Shown here: in pieces, positions 10,301 through 22,600 of the stretch | Numbering within the stretch: the stretch's first letter is position 1 | How the letters are laid out: the number at the start of each line of letters is the position of its first letter | Assembly: GCA_027625915.1 (NCBI GenBank) | Contig: JANTQA010000032.1 | Location: 8,246,001-8,310,000 of the forward strand | Length of the DNA stretch: 64,000 bases | From: Anaeramoeba flamelloides | Taxonomy: Eukaryota; Metamonada; Anaeramoebidae | Direction: 5' to 3' | Notes under the pieces: generated by a model | Seen by the model: the letters and a program-made list of their open reading frames with translations, nothing else | What the model was told of the DNA's origin: nothing | Database searches by the model: none | Position numbers and translations under genes: made by a program

Positions 10301-12169
10301 GGGGAAAAATTTTCAATTCATTTTCCTCATTTTTCTTTTGCAAATAGACTTTGTAAAGAAGTAGGTTGTAATTTGTAAACCCTATTTTAAAAAGGAAAAC
10401 GAAAATGAACTGAAATTTTTTTCAATTTATTAGGCAAATACTGGTAATGGGCTAGAAACCTGAAGTGAAGTTCAGTATATAAATGAAACTTGCTTGAAGG
10501 TAAATAAATATATTTTGTGGTTTGATGTTAAATTATAAAACAATTTTTAATTGGAAGTTTTGGAAATTACACATGCGCAAAAATGATTTTTTATTTTTTC
10601 CTGTTTTTTTTGATAAAAAATAGTGATTTTTTGATTAACTAGTGAAACTTTTCTTGAATTGCTCCAAGGGCTAAGAAACTTGTTCATACATTTGATATTT
10701 TAAATGACAACAAATTCCATTTAATAAACCACTGAAGATGTTTGTGTTGGTTTGAATTTGAAAAAAGTTTTTTCGATTTTCTCTTGAAGTTTCTACACCA
10801 AATCTCTTTTTTTCTTTTTGAAATGCCATAGAATGTTACAAAATACATCAAATATATGGCCAAGTTTCTTATCCCTTGGAGCAATTCAAGAAAAGTTTCA
10901 CTAGTTAATAAAAAAATCACTATTTTTTCTCAAAAAAAACAGGAAAAAGTAAAAAATCATTGTTGAGGATGTGTATTAGTACCAAGAACTAAAGATCTAG
11001 GTACACAATTTTTTTGTTTTTGCTTGTTAATTCCAGTTCTCAAACAAAGTTCAAGATTTGATATTTAAGATCCATTTTATATATTGTGTAATTGAGATCT
11101 GTTGGGATTATTTTCGGTGAAAAAAAAAAACAAATAAAAATAAAATAAAAAAAAAAATAAGAAATAAATGGCAATAGTTATTTACAATAATAATTCCTCT
11201 TTTGAAGATTTGTCAACTGATTTGTAACAAATTGAAAACAATCCACAAGCAGAAGATCGTGAAGAAAACCATTTTCCATTTGCTAAATCTTTAATAACTG
11301 GAAACAAATATGTTTGGATTTGATTTTTATCCATTGCTTTTGAAATTATTTTTATCGACTCCACAGACTGACCAAAGGCAAAAGCAAAAAAAGAAAAGAT
11401 TAGAAATATTTGGAAAAAAGTTAACTCAGGCAAACAAATTCAAAAGAGAAAGCCTTCCAAGATCCAAGTCTTTGAAAGTTTTTCAAAAATACAAAAGAAA
11501 CACAAACTTTTTCACGAACAACTGTTTCTTCAGCACGTGCAAGCTTTGTTAAAGGTGGAAGAATTGTGTGTGAGTATTCGTTACCACCAACAAAATCAAC
11601 AAATTTACCCAATTCCTCTGCTAGAACAAGGGTAATTTCATCTTCCTCGTCTGTGATCTCTATTAAGTTTGTTTGTTTATTTATTTGTTTGTTTTTTGGA
11701 GAAAGTTTAAAATGGAAAAAGTATAAATTTAGAATCGAATGGTGACTCTTGAGAATGATACACGGATTTTCTTCGTTTTGTCGAGAATTGGAAAAAAGGT
11801 GTTTTTTTGTGTTTTAATTCATCGAATTCTTATTCACGATTTGTTTTTTTTTTTATTCTGATTAGGGCTAAATCTGAAAGTTGTTACCACTCAAGAAGGG
11901 GATCAATTCTGTTCGTGTACGAACATGGCCAACTGCAAGTGCTATTACACTAATTTTTTGAATTGAGCAAAGTCTTATATGAAGGTCTTCGCTTTTTAAT
12001 TCTTCAAGAAGTACGGCAATTGAATATAATTTTTCAGTTTTTTTTGTTTCAGCTATACAAAAAGGGTAAATGAAAAAAAGGTGCGTTATTATGAAAGAAA
12101 TTCAAGATCTTTGATTAATTGTATATGTCAATTAAAAAGAGAGAAAGAAATAGTTGTGTTTGTACTCAT
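4392..12169 (-). CDS. PPP2R1A: PP2A 65-kDa regulatory (scaffold) subunit A, nine coding exons
   Basis: Scaffold subunit of protein phosphatase 2A, a stack of HEAT repeats that holds the catalytic C and regulatory B subunits. Coding exons (minus): 12169-12166, 12052-11888, 11659-11508, 11367-11186, 6327-6261, 6106-5870, 5683-5470, 5335-5061, 4853-4392. Summed length is 1758 nt (585 aa plus TAA), matching the usual 589 aa, and every phase joins. HEAT signatures seen in order include [92 protein letters not shown] and [12 protein letters not shown]. Two features are odd: the first coding exon holds only 4 coding bases (ATGA), and intron 4 is 4858 bp and filled with transposons and palindrome arrays. 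The 4-nt first exon is the least certain part; the rest is firm. The catalytic partner gene begins at 63036. Confidence 0.95.
6582..7158. repeat. Palindrome cassette array A
   Basis: A run of inverted-repeat cassettes. Type P1 at 6624-6695 and 6963-7036 has arms ending CCAGAATTCAAAAGAAT and ATTCTTTTGAATTCTGG. Type P2 at 6702-6779 has T-rich and A-rich arms around GAAAATTTCAAAAATTTTC. Type P3 at 7041-7120 has arms CTTGAGTTTTCTGTTTATTT and CAAATAAAACAGAAAATCTC. Two tandem P3 right halves lie at about 6841-6920. Cassettes begin GTTAG[G/C]TTTT and end AAAACCTA. The array closes with a decamer run GGCACTCAAC at 7121-7158. It lies inside the PP2A-A intron. Confidence 0.85.
8637..8899. repeat. Palindrome cassette array B
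   Basis: Order P2, P1, P2, then a decamer linker (AGGCACTCTACTGCACTTGG). The P1 cassette at about 8716-8788 repeats the CCAGAATTCAAAAGAAT arm. The second P2 has the altered but matched arms AAATGTAAAG and CTTTACATT, differing from the P2 stems elsewhere. It lies beside a reverse-transcriptase relic in the PP2A-A intron. Confidence 0.8.
8900..9340 (-). mobile_element. Degraded non-LTR retrotransposon fragment
   Basis: On the minus strand, broken frames read [20 protein letters not shown] and [13 protein letters not shown]. The first resembles IYKTELKIENM in the better copy at 35597-37520, so this is part of the reverse-transcriptase C-terminal region. Stops and frameshifts show it is dead. 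Its limits are approximate and it may be cut by the TIR element starting at 9339. Confidence 0.55.
9339..10046 (+). mobile_element. TA-flanked TIR element (family A), copy 1
   Basis: About 708 bp. The left end AACTATTTTTCAGTCAAAGG mirrors the right end, whose reverse complement is AACTCTGTTTCAGTCAAAGG. TA dinucleotides flank both sides. A TA target duplication with inverted ends fits a Tc1/mariner-like MITE. A close copy lies at 54491-55191. An internal foldback at about 9655-9830 (CACTTCATTTTCATTTTC against GAAAATGAAGTG) is shared by both copies. No transposase ORF is present. Confidence 0.8.
10281..10446. repeat. Short foldback repeat (ACTGGTATTTG family)
   Basis: About 165 bp that can fold back on itself: the left arm reads GGTATTTGCATAATAACTGG and the right end TTAGGCAAATACTGG. 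Relatives lie at 19305-19557, 28567-28731, 48629-48795 and 51603-51720, and within the family A TIR elements. Non-coding. Confidence 0.6.
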
Positions 12170-12514
12170 TCAATTGTTGTAATGGCGATTTTTAAATTTT
12201 TTTTCTTCTTGTTTTTGCAAAATAATTAAAGTAGAAATTTAAGAAAAAATGATTTTTAATTGTATTTTTTTGGTTTGATTTTAAAGTTTGATTGTCTCAA
12301 TGAAAAGTTTATTGTAACCTTACCGATTCTTGGGTTATCAAAATCTAGTATTGACTGTCAAAAATTACAATCAAATTATTCATTCGATGGAAAAGGAAAA
12401 AAATCATCTTAATAATTTAATAGTAAATTCAAAAATTTTTGCTGTATCTTGAAATTGAAAACAGAGTTAAAATTCTGATAACTACAAGACGGAACTAACC
12501 CGAATTGTTTTTGT

Positions 12515-12995
12515 ATATTATTTTCAGGAATGAATTATTGTTTTGCAAAGTTTATTCTATTTTTTATTCCATTATTGTAAAGTTCAAAATCCAGCATATT
12601 TTCAAATTATTTCAAAAAAAATTATTTTTTTTGAAAGAAAAAAGAGATCTTATTGTTTGTAAAGGAACTGTACAAAAATAACTCAGAAAAATAAAACCTC
12701 AAAGTGTTGGAATAACTCTGAATAAAAAATCTTTTTAATTTCAAAAAAAATCAATTATATTTTAAACATATTTTAAATATATTTTTTTGACCTCAAATAA
12801 CATTTCGAATCAATTATTTCAATTTATTGAACAAAAAAAATATGAGAAAAAAAAACAAATAATCAAAATAAAATTATCTCAAAATACTTTTTTAAAACCT
12901 GGAAAATTCAACATACAATCTAACTATATACTTTTTAATTTGATTATTCATAATCAATAATTCATAACCAAATCTTAATTCTTTTAGTGAGTTAT
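12515..12995. repeat. Dispersed AT-rich repeat, copy 2
   Basis: Direct-orientation copy of the segment at 2440-2945, recognisable from shared blocks such as AATGAATTATTGTTTT and TTTTTAATTTGATTATT. The ends are not defined and it is non-coding. Confidence 0.5.
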
Positions 12996-13039
12996 TAACA
13001 ACACGGAGATTAAATGTAGCAATAGACTTTACAATTCTT

Positions 13040-13783
13040 TTTCAATTTTTTTTTATTATTATTGAAGAAGTGTAAATTATACTCTATTTGCACTTAGACT
13101 TAAATTACCTTTCAGAAATTTAAGAGTAATATCAAAGATTTCATGATTATTAATAAATTAAAATAGTTTCAAACTCTCACAGTTTAAAATTATTATTCAT
13201 CGTGATTTATTTCTTTTAATTTATTGAGAATATTCAATCTATTTTTTTTTTTTCATAAGAAAGATATACCTATAAAAAGTGGTTAATATTTACTATTATT
13301 TCATTCTGTTCATATTTTAAGAATAAAGAACAAAATTTATTTGAATTTTATGATTACATAGTAATATCTATTTAAACAGTTAGTGAATATTCTGAAATTT
13401 AGGATTGTTGAGCTTGAAGGATACCTTAAATATTATCGAGTTTTAAATAAATAATTTTGATTTTTTATTATTGTGAAATATTTCTGTGGAGTATCGTTAA
13501 GTGCCGTCAAGTGCCTAGGTTTTCTTGAGGTTTTCTGTTTTATTTGTAAAATCTATCGATTTTCCAAATAAACAGAAAACTCAAGAAAACCTAACGGCGC
13601 TTTTTTTTAATTTAAGAAATAAAAAGAAAATTAAAGAAATTTTCTTTATATATCTAAAATTAAAAAAGAGCTAACAACAGTTTTCCAAAATTTAAAAGAA
13701 TTGAGTAAATACTTTTATTTTACACAATTCTATTGAACTTTGGAAACCTAACTATATTTCCAGATCTTGGAATTCAATAATTC

Positions 13784-13819
<36 letters not shown>

Positions 13820-15300
13820 AATGTCAATTTTTAATCCAATCAAATCTTTTGAATCCCAATTGATTTTATTGTTTATTCGTTGATTAAATTTTATTAATTT
13901 TTCTAAATAAAGCTGGTAGAGATAAATTTTTAAATTTTTTTTTTTTAAATTTTAATTTTTTTTGTTAACAAAAATTATCAGATTTTCAATTTTAAATTCT
14001 GTTTTGGAAATGAGAATAGGTGTATTTCTATTTATTTTACATATTTTAGTAAATCATGAATTGTTCCAAGAATTTATGTATTAAGGTTTTTATTTCAAAA
14101 TTATATATTTCTAATCTATATGTTAATTGGTATAATATAAAAGATTTAAATAATCTAATTTTTAAACTATTGTTAAGTGAGTTGTTGTTAAATAATTGTT
14201 TAGAACTCTTAAATGTATATTTTGATCTTATTAATATATAAACTATATGTGAATTTTTATCTAAATAAAAACCCAACTATTTAATTTTTTGTAAATCTTT
14301 TGATATAACTATTTCATCTTTATGAGGTTTTAACCCAAATTGAATAATAATTTCTTATATAGATTTTGATCTCTGATTTAAATAATTTTTATCTTTTATA
14401 ATTAAAATTAAATCATCTGCAAAATTTTAAAAATGATTATATTAATGGTATTGTTTAATATAAGAAAATGTGAAATTAGAGCAAATAAAATAGGAGAGAA
14501 TGGATCTCGTTGGAATACACCAAGTGCGATTCCTTGATAATATTTTATTTAATATAAAATTTTGAATAATTTTATTAAAATAAATTTTTTATTGTTTTAC
14601 GAATTATTTTAAAATTAATTGAATCAAAATATTTAGCTCTATCAATCATTATAATATATATTTTATCATTTTCTCTTTCATTATTTGATTTTATATTATT
14701 ATAAATATTTTTAAAATTTAATACTGCAACGCGAGTATCATATTATTTCCGAAAGCCAAATTGAAATTTATGAATAAATTCCCAACATGGCTCAATTAGT
14801 TTGATATAACATTTTAAGAAATAATCTTGGTAAACTTTGATTAATTGAAACGGGTCTATAATTTAAAGTTACACTTTTATTTTCTTTATTATGAATAAAT
14901 TAAATTGATCTTTTTTGAATATATATACAATATTATTATTATTTGGGTTAAGTAGCCAGTTATTAATATTTTATGTATTGTAATAAGACAATTTTTATAT
15001 TTTTTATCATCAATTCAATCTTCGTCAATGATATATTTTCATCACCACTGATATATTACAATAGTTTCAATTTTTTGAAATCCTTTAACTTACTTATTTT
15101 TTAAATTGTTTATTTTATTTTTTATATGTTGTGATTGGAAAAAAGATATCAATTTTAAACTCTTTTAATTTTTTTATTTTTAATTTCATAATAAAATCTA
15201 AAATATTTTGACTTGGTTCAATTGATTTTTATTTTAATATGTCTAAAATATTCTTCAATCATATTTTTATTATTTAAAAAACATTTTCTATTTTTCAATT
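13040..15300 (-). mobile_element. Non-LTR retrotransposon, reverse-transcriptase part, interrupted copy
   Basis: On the minus strand, from the 5' side, broken frames encode NYRPVSINQSLPRLFLKML, then QFGFRK, then IIMIDRAKYFDSINFKIIRK, then a region matching QRDPLSPILFALISHF and the ADDLILI catalytic box, then LFNNNSLNNSLKIRLFKSF. These are the ordered motifs of a non-LTR reverse transcriptase. The 3' end near 13060 carries AATTTAAGTCTAAG and an AATAATAAAA tail, shared with the plus copy at 35597. Frameshifts and stops make it inactive. Palindrome array C interrupts the ORF at 13488-13751. Confidence 0.8.
13488..13751. repeat. Palindrome cassette array C, inside a retrotransposon
   Basis: Decamer linker (GTGCCGTCAAGTGCCTAGG), then P3 (CTTGAGGTTTTCTGTTTTAT against AAACAGAAAACTCAAG), P2, and P1 with arms starting CCAAA and ending TTTGG. 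The P1 stem therefore differs from the CCAGA/TCTGG of other arrays on both sides at once. The array lies at the same position of the reverse-transcriptase ORF as array F in the other copy. Confidence 0.82.
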
Positions 15301-16661
15301 TTCTAAAAATTTTCAAGCCAATAAAATCAATTAAAATAAATAATTTTAATAAAAAAAAAACATAATAGATAGTATCAAATAACTGATTTTAATATTAACA
15401 GTTCCTTTTTTATACTTTTAATATTTGGAAAAGAATATTGACTAGTCTTTTAAATTTCAAGTCCTTTAATAATTTTTTGTTCATAAAATAGATGATCATT
15501 TTTTTTTTTAGATCTTCAATGGATTCAATATTTGATTTATTTTTATTGTATTTATAATATAAGATTAAAGGTTCAAGGTTATTTTTTCATAAATACTTTT
15601 GTAAATAAATAAAAGGAAAATTTCTATAAAATATAAATTTTTTTCAAATTTTTCTTTTTCTAATTTGATCCAAATATCCAAACAAAAAAGGTTCAGATCT
15701 TTTGACAAAAAAATTAATTGGGAAAAATGAACTTCTTTTCAAAATGATAACTCATTTCTTGAAAGTTCATAAAACAAGTTACCTTACATTTGTGATACTA
15801 TGTTTTTCCAATTAAAAAACATAAATTTTTGGTTCACATTCCACAATATTTTTCTAGTTTATAGGTAGAAAACCACCAAAATATTTTTCTGATCTCTGAG
15901 AAATCATATTTTCAGACATTAAACGAAACTTCCTGGGTGAACTATAAGACAAAATTTTTAACTATGCTAATTTGGTTGTAACAGTAATAATTAATATACA
16001 CTTGGGAAATTGAAACATAAATTTTCATTAATTAATTGGAAAATAATTGTAAAATAAATTTAATAAAACTTTCATTCAGCTAACCAAAAAACTGTTTAAA
16101 TTATTCATCTAACATTTCAGATTATTAATTTCGAAGGAAACTTAAGTTATTAATTTCCTTGTCAGAATTGAGGAACTTTCATTTCTTTTATATTATTGTG
16201 AATTGAATTATTGGAAGGTTGACGGAAAATTTTGATCTTTTTATTTTGTAATTAATACTGAGAAATTCAAAAAAAAGTTTTTAACTTTTTTCTTCATGTT
16301 TTGATTTTTTTATTTCTTGGAAACCAAATTTTCCAAACAATTTTTTTTACAAGAAATGCCTTGTTGTCAACTAATGTACAAGTTTTCTTTTGTATTTTTG
16401 ATCAATAAAAGTCTTTCTTTAAAATTCATAAAAACATTTTTAAAAATCGATAAATGAAAAAAAACAATTAAAAATATTTCTATGAAGTTATCGTAGTCTC
16501 GGGTTTAATTGTGTCCTTGTGTAATTTATTACTCTAGTACCTTTGGGATTAAAAATAAATACGAGTTAGGAGTACCTTATTTCAAAGTGAATCGAAAAAA
16601 AATGAAAACTGTTTTATTTTTTTATTTTTTACTTTTTTTTTTTTTATTCTTGTGAATTTTA

Positions 16662-19600
16662 ATGTATCGACCAGATCTAGTTGATAGATTGCGTCGTATT
16701 GACCTATTCCCAAAATATATTGACTCTGCGTCTGTAAAGACAAAAAGTGGAGCGTTTTTATCGATTGTCTCATATTTGCTTTTAGCGTTCTTATTTTTAA
16801 ATGAATTTCGATTGTACATTGCAAACGATGTTGAAACAAAATTAACCATTGACAGCTCTTCTGGGCCAAGCAATCTTGATATCCATTTAAACATGTCTTT
16901 TCCTAATCTCAAATGTGGCTCTTTACATGTCGATGTTTTGGATCAAAGTGGTGCTCGTCATTTGAACATTAAACAAAATTTAATATACCAGCCCCTCGAT
17001 GGAAATGGCATGCTGTTGGTCAACAAAAAGAAAGATTCCAAAATCAAAGACAATTATTGTGGTAGCTGTTTTGGTGCAGAACAGTTTGCCACAAGTGGCT
17101 GTTGTAACACTTGTCAAGAAGTCAAAGAAGCTTATTATAAGGCAGGTTGGAAGCCTAATGAATCAGAATTTGAACAGGTAATGATTCCTTTTTAATTTCA
17201 ATTTTGAGATCCTCCTTTTCCTTTTGTTCTTGCAACGTTACTTTCTTGTTTTTAACACAAACTTTTTTCTGTTTCAGATATACTTGAAGTGAAATTGTCG
17301 TTTAAGTTACTTTTTAGAAAATCTCAAGTAATTTTTACAAAATCACAACGAATTTGGTTCAATCATTTTCATTTTTCTTTTTGTAAATACTTTTTTTGCT
17401 TTTGTTATTCGGTGAGACTATTTTTCTCCAAGTGAAACAAGTTACTACTATTCTTAAAATTTCTGATTAAAAGCAATACAAAGAGATAAATAGGTTTTTA
17501 TTCAAAATGTTTTTATTTTTTTTGAAAGTGGAGAAAAATTTTTCATTAAACGTTTTTAATTCAACACAAAGAAAAACAAAATCATTAAAAACACGAAAAT
17601 AAACTATTATTTCATTAAAAATCGAGGAAACACATAAAAATGATTGTACCAAATTCAAACTATTGTTATAATATTTTAAATAGAGAGACTGTTTTGTGAA
17701 ATCTCTTTCGGGAATCATATTTTTTTTGCTTTGTTTTTCTCTTTTTTTTTTTTTTTTCTGTTAAAAATTTCAAACCAATTCACATCCTTTCACATTTCAC
17801 GATCCTGGAAAAATTTTTTCAAAAAACAATTATACATTTGCTAATTTTTCACTTTTTGATAACTTCGCTATAAAATAAACCTTATTGGTTTATAAAAAAT
17901 CTTGGATCAAAAATTATTTTTCAAGATACCGATAAATTCAAATAAATATCTAAAAATTTTTACTTCTATTTCCATTTCTAAATTATTTTTACACATATTT
18001 TGAAGAAGGCATTCTATTGATTTAAATGCTAAGAAAACTTTATAAAATTGGTTTGATTTTCAAAAGATTCTTTCTCTCGAGAGTTGTTTTCAAAGTTAAG
18101 CTAATTGATTATAAAAATGGAAATTTATCTAAAAAATTTTATTCAATTTATTTGAATTTATCAGTATTTAGCAATTTAAGTTGGAAAATCCAATTTTCCA
18201 GGTTCTAGAAAGATTTTTTTGAAATTTAATAGTAAAAAATTTGAATATTTTTTTTTTTCACTGTTAAGGGGTTATAATCATATATTTTAAAAGTATTTTA
18301 AATTTAATCAATATCCTTAAAACGGGGAACCAATTATTTTGACTATTAAAGAATTATTTATTGATATAAATTGAAAAAAAATATTTTTTTTTTTTTGATT
18401 TTCGTTAGGTTTTTTTTTACTTTTCGGAATAAAACGAAAATTTATTAAAATTTTCTGTTTATTTCAAAAAGTAAAAAAAACCTAGAACACTTCACAGATA
18501 AAACAGAAAACCTCAAGAAAAGCTAGGCACTTGACGGCACTCTAGGAAACTTTCGTTAGGTTTTCCAGAATTCAAAAGAATAGAGAAAAATCAAAGATTT
18601 GACTCAATTCTTTTAAATTCTGGAAAACCGTCGTTAGCTTTTTTTTACTTTTAAAAATTAAAAAAAAGCTAGGCACTTGACGGCACTCTACGGACACTTA
18701 CAATAATTATCATCATAAGGATTTTTTTTTTCTCTATTTCAGTTTTATTAGATGAGTACAACATTTTCAAAACTATACTTTATTATCTACCAAATTAAAT
18801 ATCTCAAAGCTGAATTCAACAAAAATTCATTCTTCATACGTTTATTTGGAATTTTTTACCCGAAAAAACACCTTTTTTTCTAGACTAGAGAGACTTTTAA
18901 AAAAGGTAGTTAAACTAACAACAATAAATACAATAAGTCACATGAATTTCAAGTTCTGGGATTTTGATCATATTGTGAATAAACTTTATTATTCGAGATG
19001 AAAGGTGAATGAAAGTAGTAGTTTTGTCTAAATTTTTTTTTTCAATTTTATTTTTTCATGCTAGTGTTAGGAAGAGTTTTTATTTCAGATTTTTGTTTTT
19101 AGCCTCATGGTGGATTGCTTTTTAAGTAAATTGTAAATACAAATCAAGAAATTGGAAAATTAAAAATAGTTTTTCAAAAAACACTTTAGACTGTGCATTT
19201 ATAAAATGTTCAACCCAATTTCACTAGAATTTTTCACGTCTGCAAAAATTTCCTACTTTTTCATAAAATATTTTACAAAAATATCATCAATCAGTTAACA
19301 TTAATTACTAGTATTTTCAGAAAAAATCGGAAAAATTTTCCTTTCATTTTCCTATTTTTCTTTTTCAAAACGAGCTTTCAAAGAAATGTATTGTAGTTTG
19401 TGCGATGTCTATTTATTTTTTTTGGTCCGTTTTTCATCTAGATATATTGGGTATATGGCTTGATAAACTAAGAATCTTTAAACGACAGTCAGATTTCAGA
19501 ATTGAAAAAAAGATAATCAGCGGAAAATTGATCCCATTTCAATTTCAAATACCAGTAGTATTTGGATACAGAATAAACAATAACTCTTTTACTCTTTTGT

Positions 19601-22600
19601 TAGTGGTAAAGCGTTATTAAAAAAGTAATACAATTGAAAACAAGACAGAAGAAAAAAAGAAAATTTCAACAAAAACAAAAATAATAAGAATTTATCAGAA
19701 TAACCTAACTAAATTTACTAACAGTGAATTTACTAAGATTAAATCGTCTAGCGATTTCTAAAAGATTTAGCATAAGAGAATGTGTTTCAAAAAATCTTAA
19801 ATTTATTAGTTTTTGTTTTTGTGATAAAGAGAAATCAAAATCACAAACCCCATTTCAAATAACTATCATACACTTTATTATTAAAAGTGTCTTTAGGTTA
19901 TAAAAGATTTTTAGAAAAGAAAAAAAGCAAACATTTTAAATCCAATAATAGTCATAAGCATTAAATGTATATTTTTAGTCTTATTTCACATCCCATTGAA
20001 CATTCAATATTGAGTAATAATTTTACTAAATTATAAAATTACTTCCACACAATTTTTGTAAAACGTTTTTTTAAAACAAATACTAATGATCTCTCATAGA
20101 AAACCCAGAAATTTAAAAAGACGATCTTCAGTTCCTCTGTGATTTCTGTAATTTCTGCGATTTCTGTGATTCCTTTGTGATTTCTGTAATTTCTGCGTAT
20201 TCTGTAATTTTTATAATTCCTCGATTTGACAGTAACTTTTATTTAGAAAATTGATTAAAACTAATTGCATTAATAATATTTCTACTCTTAAATACTTTTT
20301 TTTACACAAAATCAAGGTTATATTTTCTGAATACTCAAATAAATTTTATAAAAATTTAATGCTAACTTTTTTCTTATTTTCGATTCAATCAAAATTGTGA
20401 TAATAAAATAATTTTTAAAGTAAACCGGATCGTATTTTGATTTAAACAAATTCAAAAATTTTTTAATAATAATTATTATCATTTTCATTTATTTAAATTT
20501 TTTATCATTACTTAATTTGAAAGTGTACAAACCAAAGATTACATGAAGAAGACACCGGTGTTGGGTGTTTACTACATGGTTCATTGAAAGTTAACAAAGT
20601 TGATGGGGGATTTCATATTGCCCCAGGTTTCAATGTAATTCGTGGTTCCCAGCATTTGCATAACATTGGCTCAATTGAAAAAGAAGGAAAAAAAGATTGT
20701 AGTCATATAATACATGATTTAACGATTGGCAAGCCATTTAAAGGGTCTAATTCCCCATTATCACACACAAAGAACATTAATAGCAGACAAGGTAACTTTT
20801 ACATATTTAATTTTATCTTTATATTTATTTATTTATCATTTAAATATTGTTTATATAAACAATAATCAAATGATAAAAGAACGTTTGAAAAATAATTTGA
20901 GAGTTAGTGATCAACTTTGATTTAAAATAATGAAAAATTCATTAAAAAGTGTTTAAGGACTATTCATATTTTATGATCGATATGAATTGAAATTGCAATG
21001 CCTTAACCAATTAAAATGATTGAAAAGAATGCCAATTAAAGGAAAGTCAAAATATTGCATATTTTAGGTTTTTTTGGATTTGAATGAAAACATTCAAGAT
21101 ATTTTCAAAAAATTGGTGCATTTTTTTTATATCTCAAATAATTTTTTTTTAAAAGTATTCCCTTTCGTTAAATTGTTTTATATAAAATTAAGTGGAATAT
21201 TGATACTTGTTGTATCAGTACTTATTGCTTGCATTATCAAAATAACCTCTTTTTCAGTCAAAGGAATCCAATTTTATTGAATAAACAGAAAATATTCTAT
21301 GTGTTTAATTCAGTATTCTTCTCAAAATAAATTTTCAATTTTTAAATCAGAATCATTTTTTTCTTTTTATTATTTTGGCTTTTTCTTTTTTTCTATTTCT
21401 TTTTTTTTAAATATTTTTTTTAGTCAAATTTTTTTTTATTTTTTTTTTTTTAAAAAAAGTCAATTTAAAAAAAAAAATTTTGAAACACCAAATTAATATT
21501 AAGAAAAGTGTGGCTTTGTATTTTGTTATAAAATTCATATATTTACAATTAAAAACTCTTATTCTAAACAATTTTAATTTTCCAAAGAAATTGAGAAATT
21601 TTGTACAAGACATTTCAATGAAAGGGTACCAAAAATTTTTTAACATTTTATTTTTTTCAAAAATTTATAGTTTGTTCAGGTATTTTTTTCATGATTAACA
21701 ACTTTATACTCTGAAGTTAATTATTTCTCTTATTTCTTAACAATCGTATGTTGATTGATTCTTAAAAAAAAAGTGAATTTTTCATTTTCGGCTTGGAAAC
21801 TTTGAATGAAATGGGGTTTAAATATAAGATATTTCCAAAAATGTGGGGCATTTTTTTTACATTTCAGAAAAATCATCTTTGTTAGTTGTAGTATTCATTA
21901 ATTCACATTACTAAATTAAGTTTAATATATATACCAATTGAATAAATGACTATGAAAGTTTATACTCATCAGATTATTTTCCAAAAAAATATAAAAAATG
22001 AAAAAAAAACACTTTTTTTGGAAAAAACGGAGTAACAACCAATTTCCATAAAAAATATTCAATATGGAACGGATATAAACGATTTTTTAAATAATTAAAA
22101 TACAGTTATAAGTTTTTCCTTCTATTGGAAATTTTTTCAAGATTAAACCTCATTTGGAAAACGAATTTTTCTGACCATCAAAAAGAAAAAAATAACCACC
22201 AATTTATACACTCTTGAAAAAAATATCATATAAAATTGAGATCAGTAGCTTTTATATCTTTTATTGATGTAATGTCTTCCGAATAAATAAATTGAATTAT
22301 TATCAAGAATCAATAAAATGATAGTAAATGATTTTGGATATTTAAAAAGTAATATTAGAAATTAAGTTTAATAGATATATTTTAAAATAAACTTCCCACG
22401 CTTTTTTTGGAAATAGCTTATTGTAATTTTTAGGATTTTGAGATTTAAAAGAAAATGCTTAATCCAAAAAATTTAATGTAATTTTCGAATAAAACAAGGC
22501 AAATTTAAAATCGATTTTTTTTTCGATACTATACCTAAGGGATATTTAAATTATTTTCTCGTATATTGGTAGAATTGAAGTAACCTATATGATGATTGAA

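Larger units (their letters stand above)
6328..11185 (-). other. 4.86-kb intron of the PP2A A-subunit gene
   Basis: Bounded by donor GTAAAT (11185 downward) and acceptor ATAG at 6328. It contains palindrome array A (6582-7158), array B (8637-8899), a degraded reverse-transcriptase relic (8900-9340), a TA-flanked TIR element (9339-10046) and a short foldback (10281-10446). Between 7160 and 8630 I recognise nothing. One 128-codon ORF at 7464-7850 has no visible domain. Confidence 0.8.
12170..16661. other. Intergenic region upstream of the PP2A-A and ERV46 genes
   Basis: The two flanking genes are divergent, so both promoters lie here. The region contains a dispersed repeat (12515-12995), a long reverse-transcriptase element on the minus strand (13040-15300) with palindrome array C inside, and about 1.3 kb of AT-rich sequence (15300-16661) in which I see no exon or repeat. 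Confidence 0.5.
17178..20523 (+). other. 3.35-kb first intron of the ERV46 gene
   Basis: Donor GTAATG, acceptor GAAAG. It contains a dispersed repeat (17800-18290), palindrome array D (18404-18700), a long foldback (19305-19557) and a short minisatellite (20132-20226). The rest is AT-rich without recognised content. Confidence 0.75.

Noticed and set aside
14046..14276. 76-aa minus-strand ORF and the plus ORF at 14056 as independent genes
   Set aside because: The minus ORF is the reverse-transcriptase fragment matching 36002-36394; the plus ORF is its shadow.
16582..16912. Minus-strand ORFs over the first ERV46 exon
   Set aside because: They are antisense shadows of a strongly conserved coding exon.
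17266..17296. CTGTTTCAG followed by ATATACTTG as the second ERV46 exon
   Set aside because: In the required phase it hits a stop after four codons; the exon at 20524 keeps phase and the conserved EQC junction.
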